NCBI GenBank assembly: GCA_003558065.1
Contig: PWMU01000014.1
Coordinates: 1 to 63,442, forward strand
Length of the DNA: 63,442 nt
From: Opitutia bacterium
Lineage (GTDB): Bacteria; Verrucomicrobiota; Verrucomicrobiia; Opitutales; T3Sed10-336
Direction: 5' to 3'
Both the position numbers and the translations under genes were made by a program. Within the stretch, counting starts at the first letter, position 1, and every line of letters starts with the position of its first letter. Below, piece after piece: positions 28,520-39,483 of this stretch. The notes under the pieces are model-generated. The model was not told where the DNA came from, did no database searches, and saw nothing but the letters and a program-made list of their open reading frames with translations.

Positions 28520-28615
28520 CTACCAGTTCCGTTTCTTGTGGCGGTTGGACTTGGAACGCTTGCGGCGCTTGTGCTTTGAAATCTTAAGACGGCGCTTCTT
28601 TTTCAGGTTACCCAT
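28520..28615 (-). CDS. 31-residue basic protein, AURKAIP1/COX24-like
   Basis: [18 protein letters not shown] begins a product of 31 residues, about two-thirds Lys, Arg or His. The start at 28615 fits the family; a longer frame runs to 28837 but is spacer. It resembles the COX24/AURKAIP1 C-terminal domain, whose mitochondrial version is the small-subunit ribosomal protein mS38, and equally short members occur in Bacteroidota and Verrucomicrobiota. A ribosome-associated role is inferred. Because of its size it is easily missed by gene callers. Confidence 0.8.
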   Translation of the reverse strand: MGNLKKKRRLKISKHKRRKRSKSNRHKKRNW

Positions 28616-28811
28616 AGTGTGTGTTTCTTCTAGCGAAAAGGAAAAAGGGTGGCGACTTCGCAAACCGCTGTAAAGCAAGATCTGCAAAAATGAGTCAAAA
28701 ACCCGACGAGGAGGGAGCGCCGCCCGATAGATGCGCCTGCCGGCACGCCCGACCCGCCTCCGGTCTGAATCTCCCCCCCCCAAAGGACGGGACAGGGAAT
28801 CCACCGTTGAG

Positions 28812-29576
28812 CTAACCGTATCGTTCAATCCGGGCAATGAGTGCCTGCGCCTTTGGGGGAGTCGGCGCCTCGATCTCCACCTGCTCGCCCGAGGCAGGGT
28901 CCGGCAACCTCATTTTTGTCATATAAAGGGCGGGATGCTCGTAAAGCGGCTTTTCCGGTCCCTTGGCACGGTATTTCGGCTTCAACTGGGAGAGATACAA
29001 CGGGTTCGACCCCGCATAAAAACGATCGCCGAGTACCGGAATGCCGGATTCGGCTGCATGCAGCCGAATCTGATGTCGCCGGTTGTAAGCCGACTCCGCC
29101 TCCCAGAGGGCGTAACCTCTCAGGCACTTGAAGATTCGAAATCGCGTTGCCGTCCGCTTCCCTGTTGTGTTCGATACCAGCATGCGCGCGGACTTGGCCG
29201 GATGAGCAAGAGGCAGTTCGCAAAGAAACTCCCCTCGATTTTCCCGGGAAAACGTCAGGAACCGGTGGAAAAACGTGAATTCGCAGGCCCCCATGGCGTT
29301 CTTCATCGACATTTTTGCCGCCTCTGATTTCGCACACAGAAAAATCCCGGCCACCTCGGGGTCGGGAAAACTGACCGCGTGCACTTCACTGATCCCCCGG
29401 GCACTGAATTGCCCCTTTCCGAGGGCGGCCTCCCTCCTCAGAGCATCCAGCAAGGTAGTGCCTTTGGCATCCGATCTGAGCGCATCCCGCGTGGCGGTTA
29501 AACCGGGAGGCTTCTCCAACGCGAACCAGGCCTCCGTGTTCGCCAGGAGAGCCAGGCGCAACGGTCGCACCTGCAC
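28812..29576 (-). CDS. RluA-family pseudouridine synthase
   Basis: About 254 residues from the GTG at 29576, which has GAAGG 4 nt upstream; longer starts (GTG 29612, TTG 29618) fall in or beside the rpsT terminator T-run. Family blocks: [10 protein letters not shown], the C-terminal core [20 protein letters not shown], and [11 protein letters not shown]. The catalytic motif, normally HRLDxxTSG, reads [12 protein letters not shown]: the Asp in DPEVAG aligns with the catalytic Asp but lies three residues further from the His. The RNA target cannot be inferred. It lies downstream of rpsT. Confidence 0.8.
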   Translation of the reverse strand: MQVRPLRLALLANTEAWFALEKPPGLTATRDALRSDAKGTTLLDALRREAALGKGQFSARGISEVHAVSFPDPEVAGIFLCAKSEAAKMSMKNAMGACEFTFFHRFLTFSRENRGEFLCELPLAHPAKSARMLVSNTTGKRTATRFRIFKCLRGYALWEAESAYNRRHQIRLHAAESGIPVLGDRFYAGSNPLYLSQLKPKYRAKGPEKPLYEHPALYMTKMRLPDPASGEQVEIEAPTPPKAQALIARIERYG

Positions 29577-29616
29577 AACGCCTTCGGGAAAACTGATGAA
29601 TGAAGTGGTCACCGGC

Positions 29617-29654
29617 AAAAAAAACCCTCCGGGCCCGAAGGCGCCGGAGGGTTT
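29617..29654 (-). terminator. rpsT terminator
   Basis: On the minus strand AAACCCTCCGG (29654-29644) pairs with CCGGAGGGTTT (29632-29622), followed by a run of Ts ending at 29617. It lies about 35 nt after the rpsT stop and directly before the pseudouridine synthase gene. Confidence 0.93.
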
Positions 29655-29688
29655 GAGTAGGATGGGAGGAGGAAAGGGAAAATTGTTA

Positions 29689-29949
29689 TCAGGATCCGTA
29701 AATCAAGTGGGCACAGGACGATTTGTGCCTCCGCGCCACATTGGGATGAATGATTCCGGATTTTGAGGCTTTGTCAAGAGCTGAAACGAACAGGCGGGCC
29801 GTTTCTTTGGCCTCATCCTTCCTGTCGGCCGACTCGGCTTCCTTCACTTTGCGCGAAAGGGTTTTAAGGCGGGTCTTGATCGTACGATTGTGCTCAAAAC
29901 GGCGCTCGGTTTTCCGCACGTGCTTGGTTGCTGACTTGGTATTCGCCAT
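29689..29949 (-). CDS. rpsT: Ribosomal protein S20
   Basis: 86 residues, the family's usual size. It binds 16S rRNA in the body of the small subunit. Typical start MANTKSATKHVRKTERRF and C-terminal IIHPNVARRHKSS. It lies 60 nt after the 3' end of the RNase P RNA on the same strand and has its own terminator. A TTGACG in the intervening sequence may be part of its promoter, but the matching -10 is weak. Confidence 0.98.
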   Translation of the reverse strand: MANTKSATKHVRKTERRFEHNRTIKTRLKTLSRKVKEAESADRKDEAKETARLFVSALDKASKSGIIHPNVARRHKSSCAHLIYGS

Positions 29950-30009
29950 AATTGAAAACCTGAGAAAAGGGCCAAAGCCGGGGTGCCGTCAAGAAGTTTT
30001 TGGGAAAAG

Positions 30010-30475
30010 TTAGTTTCGAGGCCTGTAAGCCGGATTCTGTATTCCGCCACGCGGACGGAACGGCATTCATTTATCTATCCCGCGGAAGCGGGATTCCCGC
30101 ATGGAGCGGGATGCGACCTACCCGGGGCGTTTCGACGGGCCGCCGCGCCCCTTATTTGGTCTTGCACCGGACTGGGTTTGTCCTGCCCCCCGCGGATTGC
30201 TCCGGGGGCGGTGGGCTCTTACCCCACCCTTTCACCCTTGCCCCTGTCGGAGATTTGAAATTTCAAATTTGAAATCCCAACCCCTCCAGAGGCGGTCTCT
30301 TCTCTGTGACACTGTCCGTCACCCCGCCTTTAAGACGGGGTGCCCCCGGTTTCCCGGGGAGTCCTGCCCTTCGGTGTCCGGACTTTCCTCTCGGTCCTTT
30401 CAAAGCAACGGTGGGACTGCGGCAATCCCACCGCTCATGCCAAAGAACAGAGCGAACACCCGGCCTCAAAACTAA
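30010..30475 (-). ncRNA. rnpB: RNase P RNA, type A
   Basis: Catalytic RNA that matures tRNA 5' ends. On the minus strand the conserved elements come in the right order: GAGGAAAGTCCGGAC (CR-I), ACAGAGAAGAGACCGCC, AGGGTGAAAGGGTGGGGTAA, GTGCAAGACCAAATAAGG, and the 3' ACAGAATCCGGCTTACAGG. P1 is formed by TTAGTTTTGAGGCC (30475-30462) with GGCCTCGAAACTAA (30023-30010), which sets both ends. At about 466 nt it is longer than the usual 350-400. Part of the excess is the arm at the P12 position, which contains an A/T-rich run of TTTCAAA/TTTGAAA units (30252-30276). The upstream CDS stop overlaps its 5' end. Confidence 0.96.
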
Positions 30476-31179
30476 CTCTCCGAATATAGTATGCGCCCGC
30501 AATTATCGCAAGCCGCAATCTCTTTTCCATAGCGCGCATCGCTTTCCACCCCGGCTGAAACCTTGAGGTGACACCCCTGACATTTCTTCTCCGACAGTGA
30601 GACCACAACCGGAAAACGGACGTGTTCCAGCAAGCGGTCGTAAACCTCCAGCCAAGCCGAATCAACGCTGGCACGCGCTTTACTCGACCTCTCCAGTGCC
30701 TCCTTCAACTCCCTCCGACAATCCTCCCCACGCTCCTCCAGCTTCGCGATCCGCCCCTCGTAGACTGAAATATTCTCCCGGCTCGCCTTTTCGGCTTCGT
30801 CGGCCGCCTGTTTCCGCTCGTCAATATCCAGCAGAACCTGGATCTCTTCGTCCTCCAGAGCGGAGATTTTCCCGTTGACGGTCTCGATCTCATGATTGAG
30901 GGCCTGATACTCCTCATTCTTTTTAACTTCGAGCTGCTGATTCTTGTAGCGCACAATCTTGCGGTTCAGCTCCTCCATCTCGCCCTCAAGGGTCTTGCGC
31001 CGATTCTCCAGCTTCAGCAGTTCCTCGCGGGCGTTCCTTGCCGTTTCCTCCTCATGGACGATCTTGCGCCGGTTGGACTCGATCTCCCGGGGAATCGATT
31101 CCAGCTGTGCTTCCAGGTCCATCCTGACCCTGTCCCTGTCCTGCAGTATGAGGAGATTTTGAATTTGTTCACTGGGCAT
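30472..31179 (-). CDS. Coiled-coil zinc-ribbon protein (CT398/DUF164 type)
   Basis: 235 residues. A long antiparallel coiled coil (about residues 8-175, heptads rich in Glu, Lys and Arg) is followed by a C4 zinc ribbon: CQGC and CDNC near residues 200-228. The chlamydial member CT398 is reported to bind sigma-54 and secretion components, but most family members are uncharacterised. The TAG stop (30474-30472) falls inside the P1 strand of rnpB, so the two are tightly linked, and neighbouring of this family with rnpB is seen in other bacteria. Confidence 0.88.
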   Translation of the reverse strand: MPSEQIQNLLILQDRDRVRMDLEAQLESIPREIESNRRKIVHEEETARNAREELLKLENRRKTLEGEMEELNRKIVRYKNQQLEVKKNEEYQALNHEIETVNGKISALEDEEIQVLLDIDERKQAADEAEKASRENISVYEGRIAKLEERGEDCRRELKEALERSSKARASVDSAWLEVYDRLLEHVRFPVVVSLSEKKCQGCHLKVSAGVESDARYGKEIAACDNCGRILYSES

Positions 31180-31278
31180 CGGTTGCCGGCGAGCCTAGCC
31201 GGGCGATTTCCGGCAGAGCAAGCCTATTTCCAAGCACAAGGAGCCCGCTGCTCAAGATTCGGGGAATTAGAGCGGCGG

Positions 31279-31695
31279 CTAGATATAATACATCTTCTCG
31301 TCACTGTCCCGCATCAGCAGAACCTCCAGGGAATACTCCCGGGTCTTGGACTCCAGAACCCTCCGGATCTCCTCCCAGACCTGGTGTACCGCGCGGGAGG
31401 ACTCCCCCTCGCTTGCCGGATTGATCGAGAGGAGCTCGCCGTCAATCGTCTTGATGATGTCGAAAACCGTAATCTCCTCTGGCTTCCGGGCCAGCGCGTA
31501 CCCCCCCTGCTTCCCGCGGCGGCTCGCAATCAGCCCCCCGTTTCGGAGGTCGGTCAGAATTTGCGCCAGGTAGTTGGCCGGAATCTTTTCGGCCGCGGCC
31601 AGATCCTCGATATGGGCCAACTCCTTCTTTCCGTACCCGCGGGCCAACTGGACCAGCACCCGGCAGGCGTACTCGACTTTTACTGAAAGTTTCAC
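31279..31695 (-). CDS. Rrf2-family transcriptional regulator
   Basis: 138 residues. The N-terminal winged helix has the family pattern MKLSVKVEYACRVLVQLA, ANYLAQILTDLRNGGLIASR and RGKQGGYALARKPEEITV. The three-Cys cluster that binds [2Fe-2S] in IscR/NsrR is absent (the only Cys is near residue 11), so this is a CymR-like member without an iron-sulfur cofactor. It is divergent from gyrB with 127 bp between, where a repeated motif could be its operator. The target genes are unknown. Confidence 0.92.
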   Translation of the reverse strand: MKLSVKVEYACRVLVQLARGYGKKELAHIEDLAAAEKIPANYLAQILTDLRNGGLIASRRGKQGGYALARKPEEITVFDIIKTIDGELLSINPASEGESSRAVHQVWEEIRRVLESKTREYSLEVLLMRDSDEKMYYI

Positions 31696-31711
31696 GTCCT
31701 CAATGCTTTAA

Positions 31712-34345
<2,634 letters not shown>

Positions 34346-34380
34346 GTCCCGTCCACCAGAATCCTTTCCAGTCAGTCTGA

Positions 34381-36804
34381 ATGTACACGCAGAACGAAAA
34401 GCTCACTCCCGCGAATATCACGGACATCATGCAGACCGCCTACATCGATTATTCGATGTCGGTCATCATCAGCCGGGCGCTCCCCGATGTCCGCGACGGG
34501 TTCAAGCCGGTGCAGCGCCGCATCCTCTACGCGATGCTTCGCGAAGGTCTCGCCAGCAACCGTCCCTTCGACAAGTGCGCGGGCGTGGTCGGCGAGGTGC
34601 TCAAGAACTACCATCCTCACGGGGACACCTCCGTCTACGATACCCTCGTCCGCATGGCCCAGCCCTGGGTGATGCGCTATCCCCTGATCGAGCCGCAGGG
34701 GAATTTCGGCTCCGTCGACGGCGATCCCCCCGCCGCCTACCGGTACACCGAGTGCCGGCTCCAGTCCGTGGCCGAAGACATGTTGCGCAATATCGACGAG
34801 GATACCGTCGACTTCGTCGCCAACTACAAGGAAAGCACCACCGAGCCCTCCGTCCTTCCGGCGGCGCTTCCCAACCTGCTGCTCAACGGTTCGACGGGTA
34901 TCGCCGTCGGAATGACCACCAACATTCCGCCCCACAACCTCGATGAACTGGTCAACGGCATCATCGCACTGATCGACAACCCCTCCCTTTCCCTCGACGA
35001 ACTGATCCGCCACATCCCGGGCCCCGATTTCCCCAGCGGCGGTACCGTCGTCGGCCGAAGCGGCATCGATTCGTACATGCGCACCGGTCGCGGCATCGTC
35101 AAAATCCGCGGAAAAATCCACACCGAGGAACTGAAGAACGGCAAGGAACAGATCGTTATCACGGAGATTCCGTACAACGTCAACCGGGCCACGATGGTCA
35201 AGAAGATCGCGGACCTCGTCTCGGCCAAGACGATTGAAGGCATCAGTGATCTGCGCGACGAATCCGACGAAAACACCCGCATCGTCCTCGAACTCAAACG
35301 CGGCGAAGTCCCGCGCGTGATCGTCAACAAACTTTTCAAGCACACCGCACTCGAATCCTCCTTCGGCGTGATTCTGCTCGCCCTCGACAAACGGCGGCCG
35401 AAGCAGATGAACATCAAGGAACTGATCGAGTGCTACGTCGAGCACCGCCGCGAAGTGGTGTTCCGCCGCACGCAGTTCCAGCTCCGCAAAGCCGAGGATC
35501 GAGCCCACATCCTCGAGGGCTACAAGATCGCCCTCGACAACCTCGACGATTTCGTCCGCATCATCCGCGCTTCCGCCAATCGCGACGAAGCCCGCGAAAG
35601 CCTGATGCAGACCTATCCCCTGTCGGAACGCCAGGCCAACGCGATCCTCGATCTGCGCCTCTACCAGCTCACGGGCCTCGAGCGCGAAAAAATCGAAGAG
35701 GAATACCGCAAGCTCCTCGAACTCATCCAGGAACTGCGGGCGATCCTCGAAAATGAGAGCAAGCTCCTCGAGGTCATCAAAACCGAGCTTCTCGAACTGA
35801 AAGAAAAATACACCAGTCCGCGACGCACGGAGCTTGTTCCCGATGAAGGCGAATTCCGCATGGAGGATGTCATCGCCAACGAAGGCTGCATTATCACCGT
35901 CTCCCACCAGGGCTTTATCAAAAGGACGTCCGTCAGTTCCTACCGCTCCCAGAAGCGCGGCGGCAAGGGCATCATCGGTTCGGGCTCCTACGACGAGGAT
36001 TTCGTCCAACACCTCTTCACCGCAAGCACCCACGACTACATCATGTTCTTCATGAACAACGGCAGGGTCTACGTGGAAAAGGTTTACGGAATTCCCGAAG
36101 GCACCCGCACGTCCAAGGGCCGCTCCCTCGCCAACGTACTCTCGCTCCAGAAGGACGAACGCATCGCCACGATGATCTGCGTCAAGGAGTTCTCCGAGGC
36201 CCAGCACCTGGTCATGGCCACGAAAAAGGGAATCGTCAAAAAGACCAATCTCAGCGACTACGTCAATTACCGCAAGGGCGGGATCATTGGCATCAAGATC
36301 GACGAGGACGACAGTCTGATCGCCGTTCGGCTCACCGGAGGTGATAACGAAATCGTCATGATCACCCATCACGGGATGTCCATTCGCTTCCATGAAAACG
36401 ACCTTCGCGATCAGGGCCGCAATACGCGCGGCGTTCGCGGGATCAAACTCAAGCAGGGCGACTCGGTGGAAATCATCGAAATCGTGGAAGCCGACGCCAC
36501 TCTCCTCATCGCCGGCGAGAACGGGCTTGGAAAGCGAACGCCTTTCGACGAATACCGGACTCAGAGCCGGGGCGGCAGCGGCATTATCGCCATCCGCTCC
36601 TCCAATGTGGCCGGTGCCCTGAGCGTCAAAGAGGAGGACGAGATCATGCTCCTTACTTCCAGCGGCCAAACTGTCCGCTGCCCGGTCAAGGACATTCGCG
36701 TCATTGGACGGACCACCCGGGGAGTCAAGCTCGTCAACCTCGGCGACGACGACAAACTGATCGGCATCGCCCGCATCGTCGACGTGGATTCCGAGGAAGC
36801 CTGA
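34381..36804 (+). CDS. gyrA: DNA gyrase subunit A
   Basis: 807 residues. The winged-helix/tower region carries the catalytic Tyr122 in RYTE. The quinolone region NYHPHGDTSVYD numbers exactly as in E. coli and has Thr83, Ser84 and Asp87, so position 83 is Thr rather than Ser. The six-bladed C-terminal pinwheel begins after about residue 500 and contains the GyrA box QKRGGKG (524-530), which marks a true gyrase rather than topoisomerase IV. Five further blade repeats follow. Last gene of the gyrBA pair. Confidence 0.98.
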   Translation: MYTQNEKLTPANITDIMQTAYIDYSMSVIISRALPDVRDGFKPVQRRILYAMLREGLASNRPFDKCAGVVGEVLKNYHPHGDTSVYDTLVRMAQPWVMRYPLIEPQGNFGSVDGDPPAAYRYTECRLQSVAEDMLRNIDEDTVDFVANYKESTTEPSVLPAALPNLLLNGSTGIAVGMTTNIPPHNLDELVNGIIALIDNPSLSLDELIRHIPGPDFPSGGTVVGRSGIDSYMRTGRGIVKIRGKIHTEELKNGKEQIVITEIPYNVNRATMVKKIADLVSAKTIEGISDLRDESDENTRIVLELKRGEVPRVIVNKLFKHTALESSFGVILLALDKRRPKQMNIKELIECYVEHRREVVFRRTQFQLRKAEDRAHILEGYKIALDNLDDFVRIIRASANRDEARESLMQTYPLSERQANAILDLRLYQLTGLEREKIEEEYRKLLELIQELRAILENESKLLEVIKTELLELKEKYTSPRRTELVPDEGEFRMEDVIANEGCIITVSHQGFIKRTSVSSYRSQKRGGKGIIGSGSYDEDFVQHLFTASTHDYIMFFMNNGRVYVEKVYGIPEGTRTSKGRSLANVLSLQKDERIATMICVKEFSEAQHLVMATKKGIVKKTNLSDYVNYRKGGIIGIKIDEDDSLIAVRLTGGDNEIVMITHHGMSIRFHENDLRDQGRNTRGVRGIKLKQGDSVEIIEIVEADATLLIAGENGLGKRTPFDEYRTQSRGGSGIIAIRSSNVAGALSVKEEDEIMLLTSSGQTVRCPVKDIRVIGRTTRGVKLVNLGDDDKLIGIARIVDVDSEEA

Positions 36805-37154
36805 TAGGCGCGAACGGTCGCACTGACACGGACGCACGCTTCGATCCGGTCGCCGGGGTGGGTGAGCTCACTTCGCCCATGACATGGATTTCCGTCAAAC
36901 CCTCCGTCCGGAACACCTCCTTCCGTTTCCCGCGGACATGACCTGAGGTCTCCGGTTCGGAGGTCATGGGGCCTTTCGTTCTTCCCGAACGGCTCGTTTG
37001 TCAGCCCGACCGGCGGGTCAGTAACCGTTACTTCCTGATGGCGGTTTCTCGGGTACCGGCAAACCTTAACAATTTCCGGAGGAAAGGAGAATCCCGGAAA
37101 AGCAGCCTGTATCCGACATTCGGTTGCAAAACTCCCCGCAATGATCCAAATTAA
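36805..37154. other. Gene-free stretch after gyrA
   Basis: No convincing CDS or RNA gene. The only structure is a hairpin, CATGACCT (36937-36944) with AGGTCATG (36961-36968), without a T-run; it may be the gyrA 3' end. The region also holds whatever promoter drives the outer-membrane protein gene that follows. Confidence 0.5.
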
Positions 37155-38141
37155 GATCCAATTTCACGACGGAAACGTTTTGCAGAACCATCGTTCACGC
37201 CTATCCGAAAACCGCTCATTAGCTCGATACTCATTATCCGAAACAGCCGAAACAGGACTCTCTGGATACTTGTTTCCTGCCTTCTCTTTTACGCGCCAAC
37301 CGCACGCGGCAGCGATGACAACGAGGTCGCGCCAGCACCCGAGGCCGCCCGCCCGGGAACCCCCGGCGATCTCTCGGGAGCCGACCTCGCTCTCGGGTAT
37401 GAGCACACACTGGAAAGCCGGTTTCGCCGGGGGGACGAGCGACAGGACGCGCGTCAATTCACAACCGAATCGGGTTACCGCTTTCCCCTGCGTCGCAACA
37501 CCTTTCTCCGGGCCGGGCTTCGATACCGACGATACTCTTTTTCGTCGACCGGGCTGCCCCTTCCCGAAAATCTCCACGAGCTTTCCGTTCCCCTCGAGTT
37601 CACCCTGCTTCGCGACCGGCGCCCCTTGTATTTCGTTACCCTTCGACCCGGTATCGGGTTCGAGGACTCAATCACGACCAGCAGCATTCACGGTTCGATT
37701 CTCGGGTACCGCAATTTCACACTGAATGAAGACTGGGCCGTCCAACTTGCACTGTTCGGCTCAACCTCGGCGAAGTATCCGGTCCTGCCGGGAATAGGCC
37801 TGACCTGGAGATTCAGTGAGAACGGGCTTCTCCTGTTGACTCCGCCCCGCCCGGGCGTCCGGTACACGTTCAATCAGAATTGGAACCTCTTTCTCGGAGG
37901 CTCGGTTCACGGAGGCTCCTTCCGTGTCGCTGAGAAAAACGGCGTCCCAAAGAACACCAGACTGAATTACACCGAATTCCGCACCGGAGCCGAACTCACC
38001 CGAAGCCTTGGGGACTCGCTCAAGATTAAAAGCGGCCTTGGATGGATGATCAAACGGAAGTTCGACCATGACCGGATCGGCATCGTACACCGGACACGCG
38101 GGGCTCCTTATGCGACCCTGAGTATCGAAACGTCGTTCTGA
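37155..38141 (+). CDS. Outer-membrane beta-barrel protein without canonical start codon
   Basis: One frame is open from the stop at 37152 to the TGA at 38141 (328 codons) and reads as a normal exported barrel: Arg-rich start, hydrophobic WILVSCLLFYAPTARG (signal peptide, cleavage near SDD), an acidic/Pro linker, then alternating beta strands (NTFLRAGLRYRRYSF, FVTLRPGIGFEDS, NWNLFLGGSVHGG) ending in SIETSF with the terminal Phe of outer-membrane barrels. It resembles the DUF6268 type. There is no ATG, GTG or TTG before the signal peptide; the first usual codon is TTG at 37626, well inside the barrel. Either a rare start (ATT/ATA/ATC between 37203 and 37236) or a frameshift upstream is needed. 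Confidence 0.7.
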   Translation, partial: DPISRRKRFAEPSFTPIRKPLISSILIIRNSRNRTLWILVSCLLFYAPTARGSDDNEVAPAPEAARPGTPGDLSGADLALGYEHTLESRFRRGDERQDARQFTTESGYRFPLRRNTFLRAGLRYRRYSFSSTGLPLPENLHELSVPLEFTLLRDRRPLYFVTLRPGIGFEDSITTSSIHGSILGYRNFTLNEDWAVQLALFGSTSAKYPVLPGIGLTWRFSENGLLLLTPPRPGVRYTFNQNWNLFLGGSVHGGSFRVAEKNGVPKNTRLNYTEFRTGAELTRSLGDSLKIKSGLGWMIKRKFDHDRIGIVHRTRGAPYATLSIETSF

Positions 38142-38311
38142 GACCGGCGATAATCCCTTCGCATCGATCCCCGCCCAAAGTACGATCCCTCTAAAATCGG
38201 CTCCGGCAAAGGGATTTCGGTTGACAAGCATCGGAAAATCAGCCTTGAACTTTTCATGACGCTGGCGACAAACGTCGCACGTCAATCGGAACCCTTACAT
38301 CAATAAAAGAT

Positions 38312-38587
38312 ATGAACAAATCAGAACTCGTTGAAGCAGTACAGAAATCCCTCGGAAGTGATGCCTCCAAAGCCGCCGCCGAACGATCGGTGGACGCGGT
38401 CCTGGAGGGGATCAAGAAGGGGGTGAAAAAGGACAAGTCCGTTCAATTGGCCGGCTTCGGCACCTTCAATGTCACCAAGCGCGCGGCCCGCAAGGGAATC
38501 AACCCGCGGACCAAGGAAGCCATCAAGATCAAGGCTTCCAAAACCGTAAAGTTCAAGCCTGGCACCGCGCTCAAAGCGATGGCTTGA
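38312..38587 (+). CDS. HU-family DNA-binding protein
   Basis: 91 residues. It has the typical start MNKSELVEAVQKSLG, the dimer-core motif LAGFGTFNVTKRAARKG, the DNA-binding arm INPRTKEAIKIKASKTVKF and the short C-terminal helix. It binds and bends DNA as a dimer. Compared with IHF it lacks subunit-specific features, so HU is preferred. A terminator follows 24 nt after the stop. Confidence 0.97.
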   Translation: MNKSELVEAVQKSLGSDASKAAAERSVDAVLEGIKKGVKKDKSVQLAGFGTFNVTKRAARKGINPRTKEAIKIKASKTVKFKPGTALKAMA

Positions 38588-38611
38588 AACTCCCTCCAAA
38601 AATGGATGAAG

Positions 38612-38642
38612 AAACCCGCGGCTTTCAGCTGCGGGTTTTTTT
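38612..38642 (+). terminator. Terminator after HU gene
   Basis: AAACCCGCGGC pairs with GCTGCGGGTTT around the loop TTTCA, followed by seven Ts (38636-38642). Confidence 0.95.
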
Positions 38643-38677
38643 GCGTCAACGGCGGGAATAGTTCGAATCCGAACCTT

Positions 38678-39355
38678 TCAAAACAACCGCCGTTGCCGCA
38701 GCGCTTCGCTCTTCTCCCCGGAACCGGCGCTCATCTCCAGCAGCCACGCCAGGGAACGGTCCCTGAACTGCGGATATTCCCCGACCTTCAGAAGCAGCAA
38801 CGCGGATGCGAGAGCGTCGTACAGGGCGCAGTGATAGCTGCCGCGTTCCGGAGGACAATGCTCCCGGGCCAGATCATCCAGATAGTCCCGGCAGCCAAAG
38901 ACGTCGATCAGCTCGCTGAGCCCCGCGCCCGGGATTCCCTCGAACAACCTGGGCACCAGGCGGCCCGTATCCACCCAGGGCCCCCAATCCGCCGTGGCTT
39001 CTCCGATCCCGGTGAAGTCCGGCGAGGCGCGCGGATAAGGCCAGACCGATTTGATCAGGCTGTTCTCCACGGAAGCAAAATGAGCAGCGAACGGTCCGGT
39101 CTGCCTCAAACCGGAAAACAAGGCCCATTCCGCACTGAACGGCTCATGGACAACCGCCTCCTCCCGGCGAATGCCGTGGGTGCGCAGGTCCTCCTCCCGG
39201 ATCCGGCCCGTCGGACGGCAAAGACGGGTCCGTGTTTCCCCAATCGTCCCGCTTTTGACAGTTACCAGCCCGTACTCGAGGATCCCGGAAGCTTTACTCC
39301 CCTCAAAATCGATGACATGCAGTATTGCATCCGTCCAGTTCATGGATTTAGCCAT
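38678..39355 (-). CDS. DEDDh-type 3'-5' exonuclease domain protein
   Basis: 225 residues. ExoI motif HVIDFEGS gives Asp16 and Glu18; ExoIII reads HCALYDALAS with the general-base His and the last Asp. ExoII, normally HNAxFD, is AHFASVENS, so Glu stands where the metal-binding Asp is expected. The fold is that of DnaQ/epsilon. It could be a stand-alone proofreading or RNA-trimming nuclease, possibly with changed activity. It converges with the HU gene. ATG at 39355 or 39340 could start it. Confidence 0.82.
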   Translation of the reverse strand: MAKSMNWTDAILHVIDFEGSKASGILEYGLVTVKSGTIGETRTRLCRPTGRIREEDLRTHGIRREEAVVHEPFSAEWALFSGLRQTGPFAAHFASVENSLIKSVWPYPRASPDFTGIGEATADWGPWVDTGRLVPRLFEGIPGAGLSELIDVFGCRDYLDDLAREHCPPERGSYHCALYDALASALLLLKVGEYPQFRDRSLAWLLEMSAGSGEKSEALRQRRLF

Positions 39356-39483
39356 AATGTTGACAGGCCGCGGGACCGGCCCCCTGTGAAAGGGCGCCCC
39401 GGGAAGCTTTCTCCCTGGAGCCTAATCATTATCTCCTCAATCAAGACCGACCTATTACCATTTCCGCAATCCGCACGGCAACC

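Noticed and set aside
34372-36837. 821-codon open frame on the minus strand opposite gyrA
   Set aside because: Shadow of gyrA caused by GC-rich third positions; no homology, and gyrA is certain.
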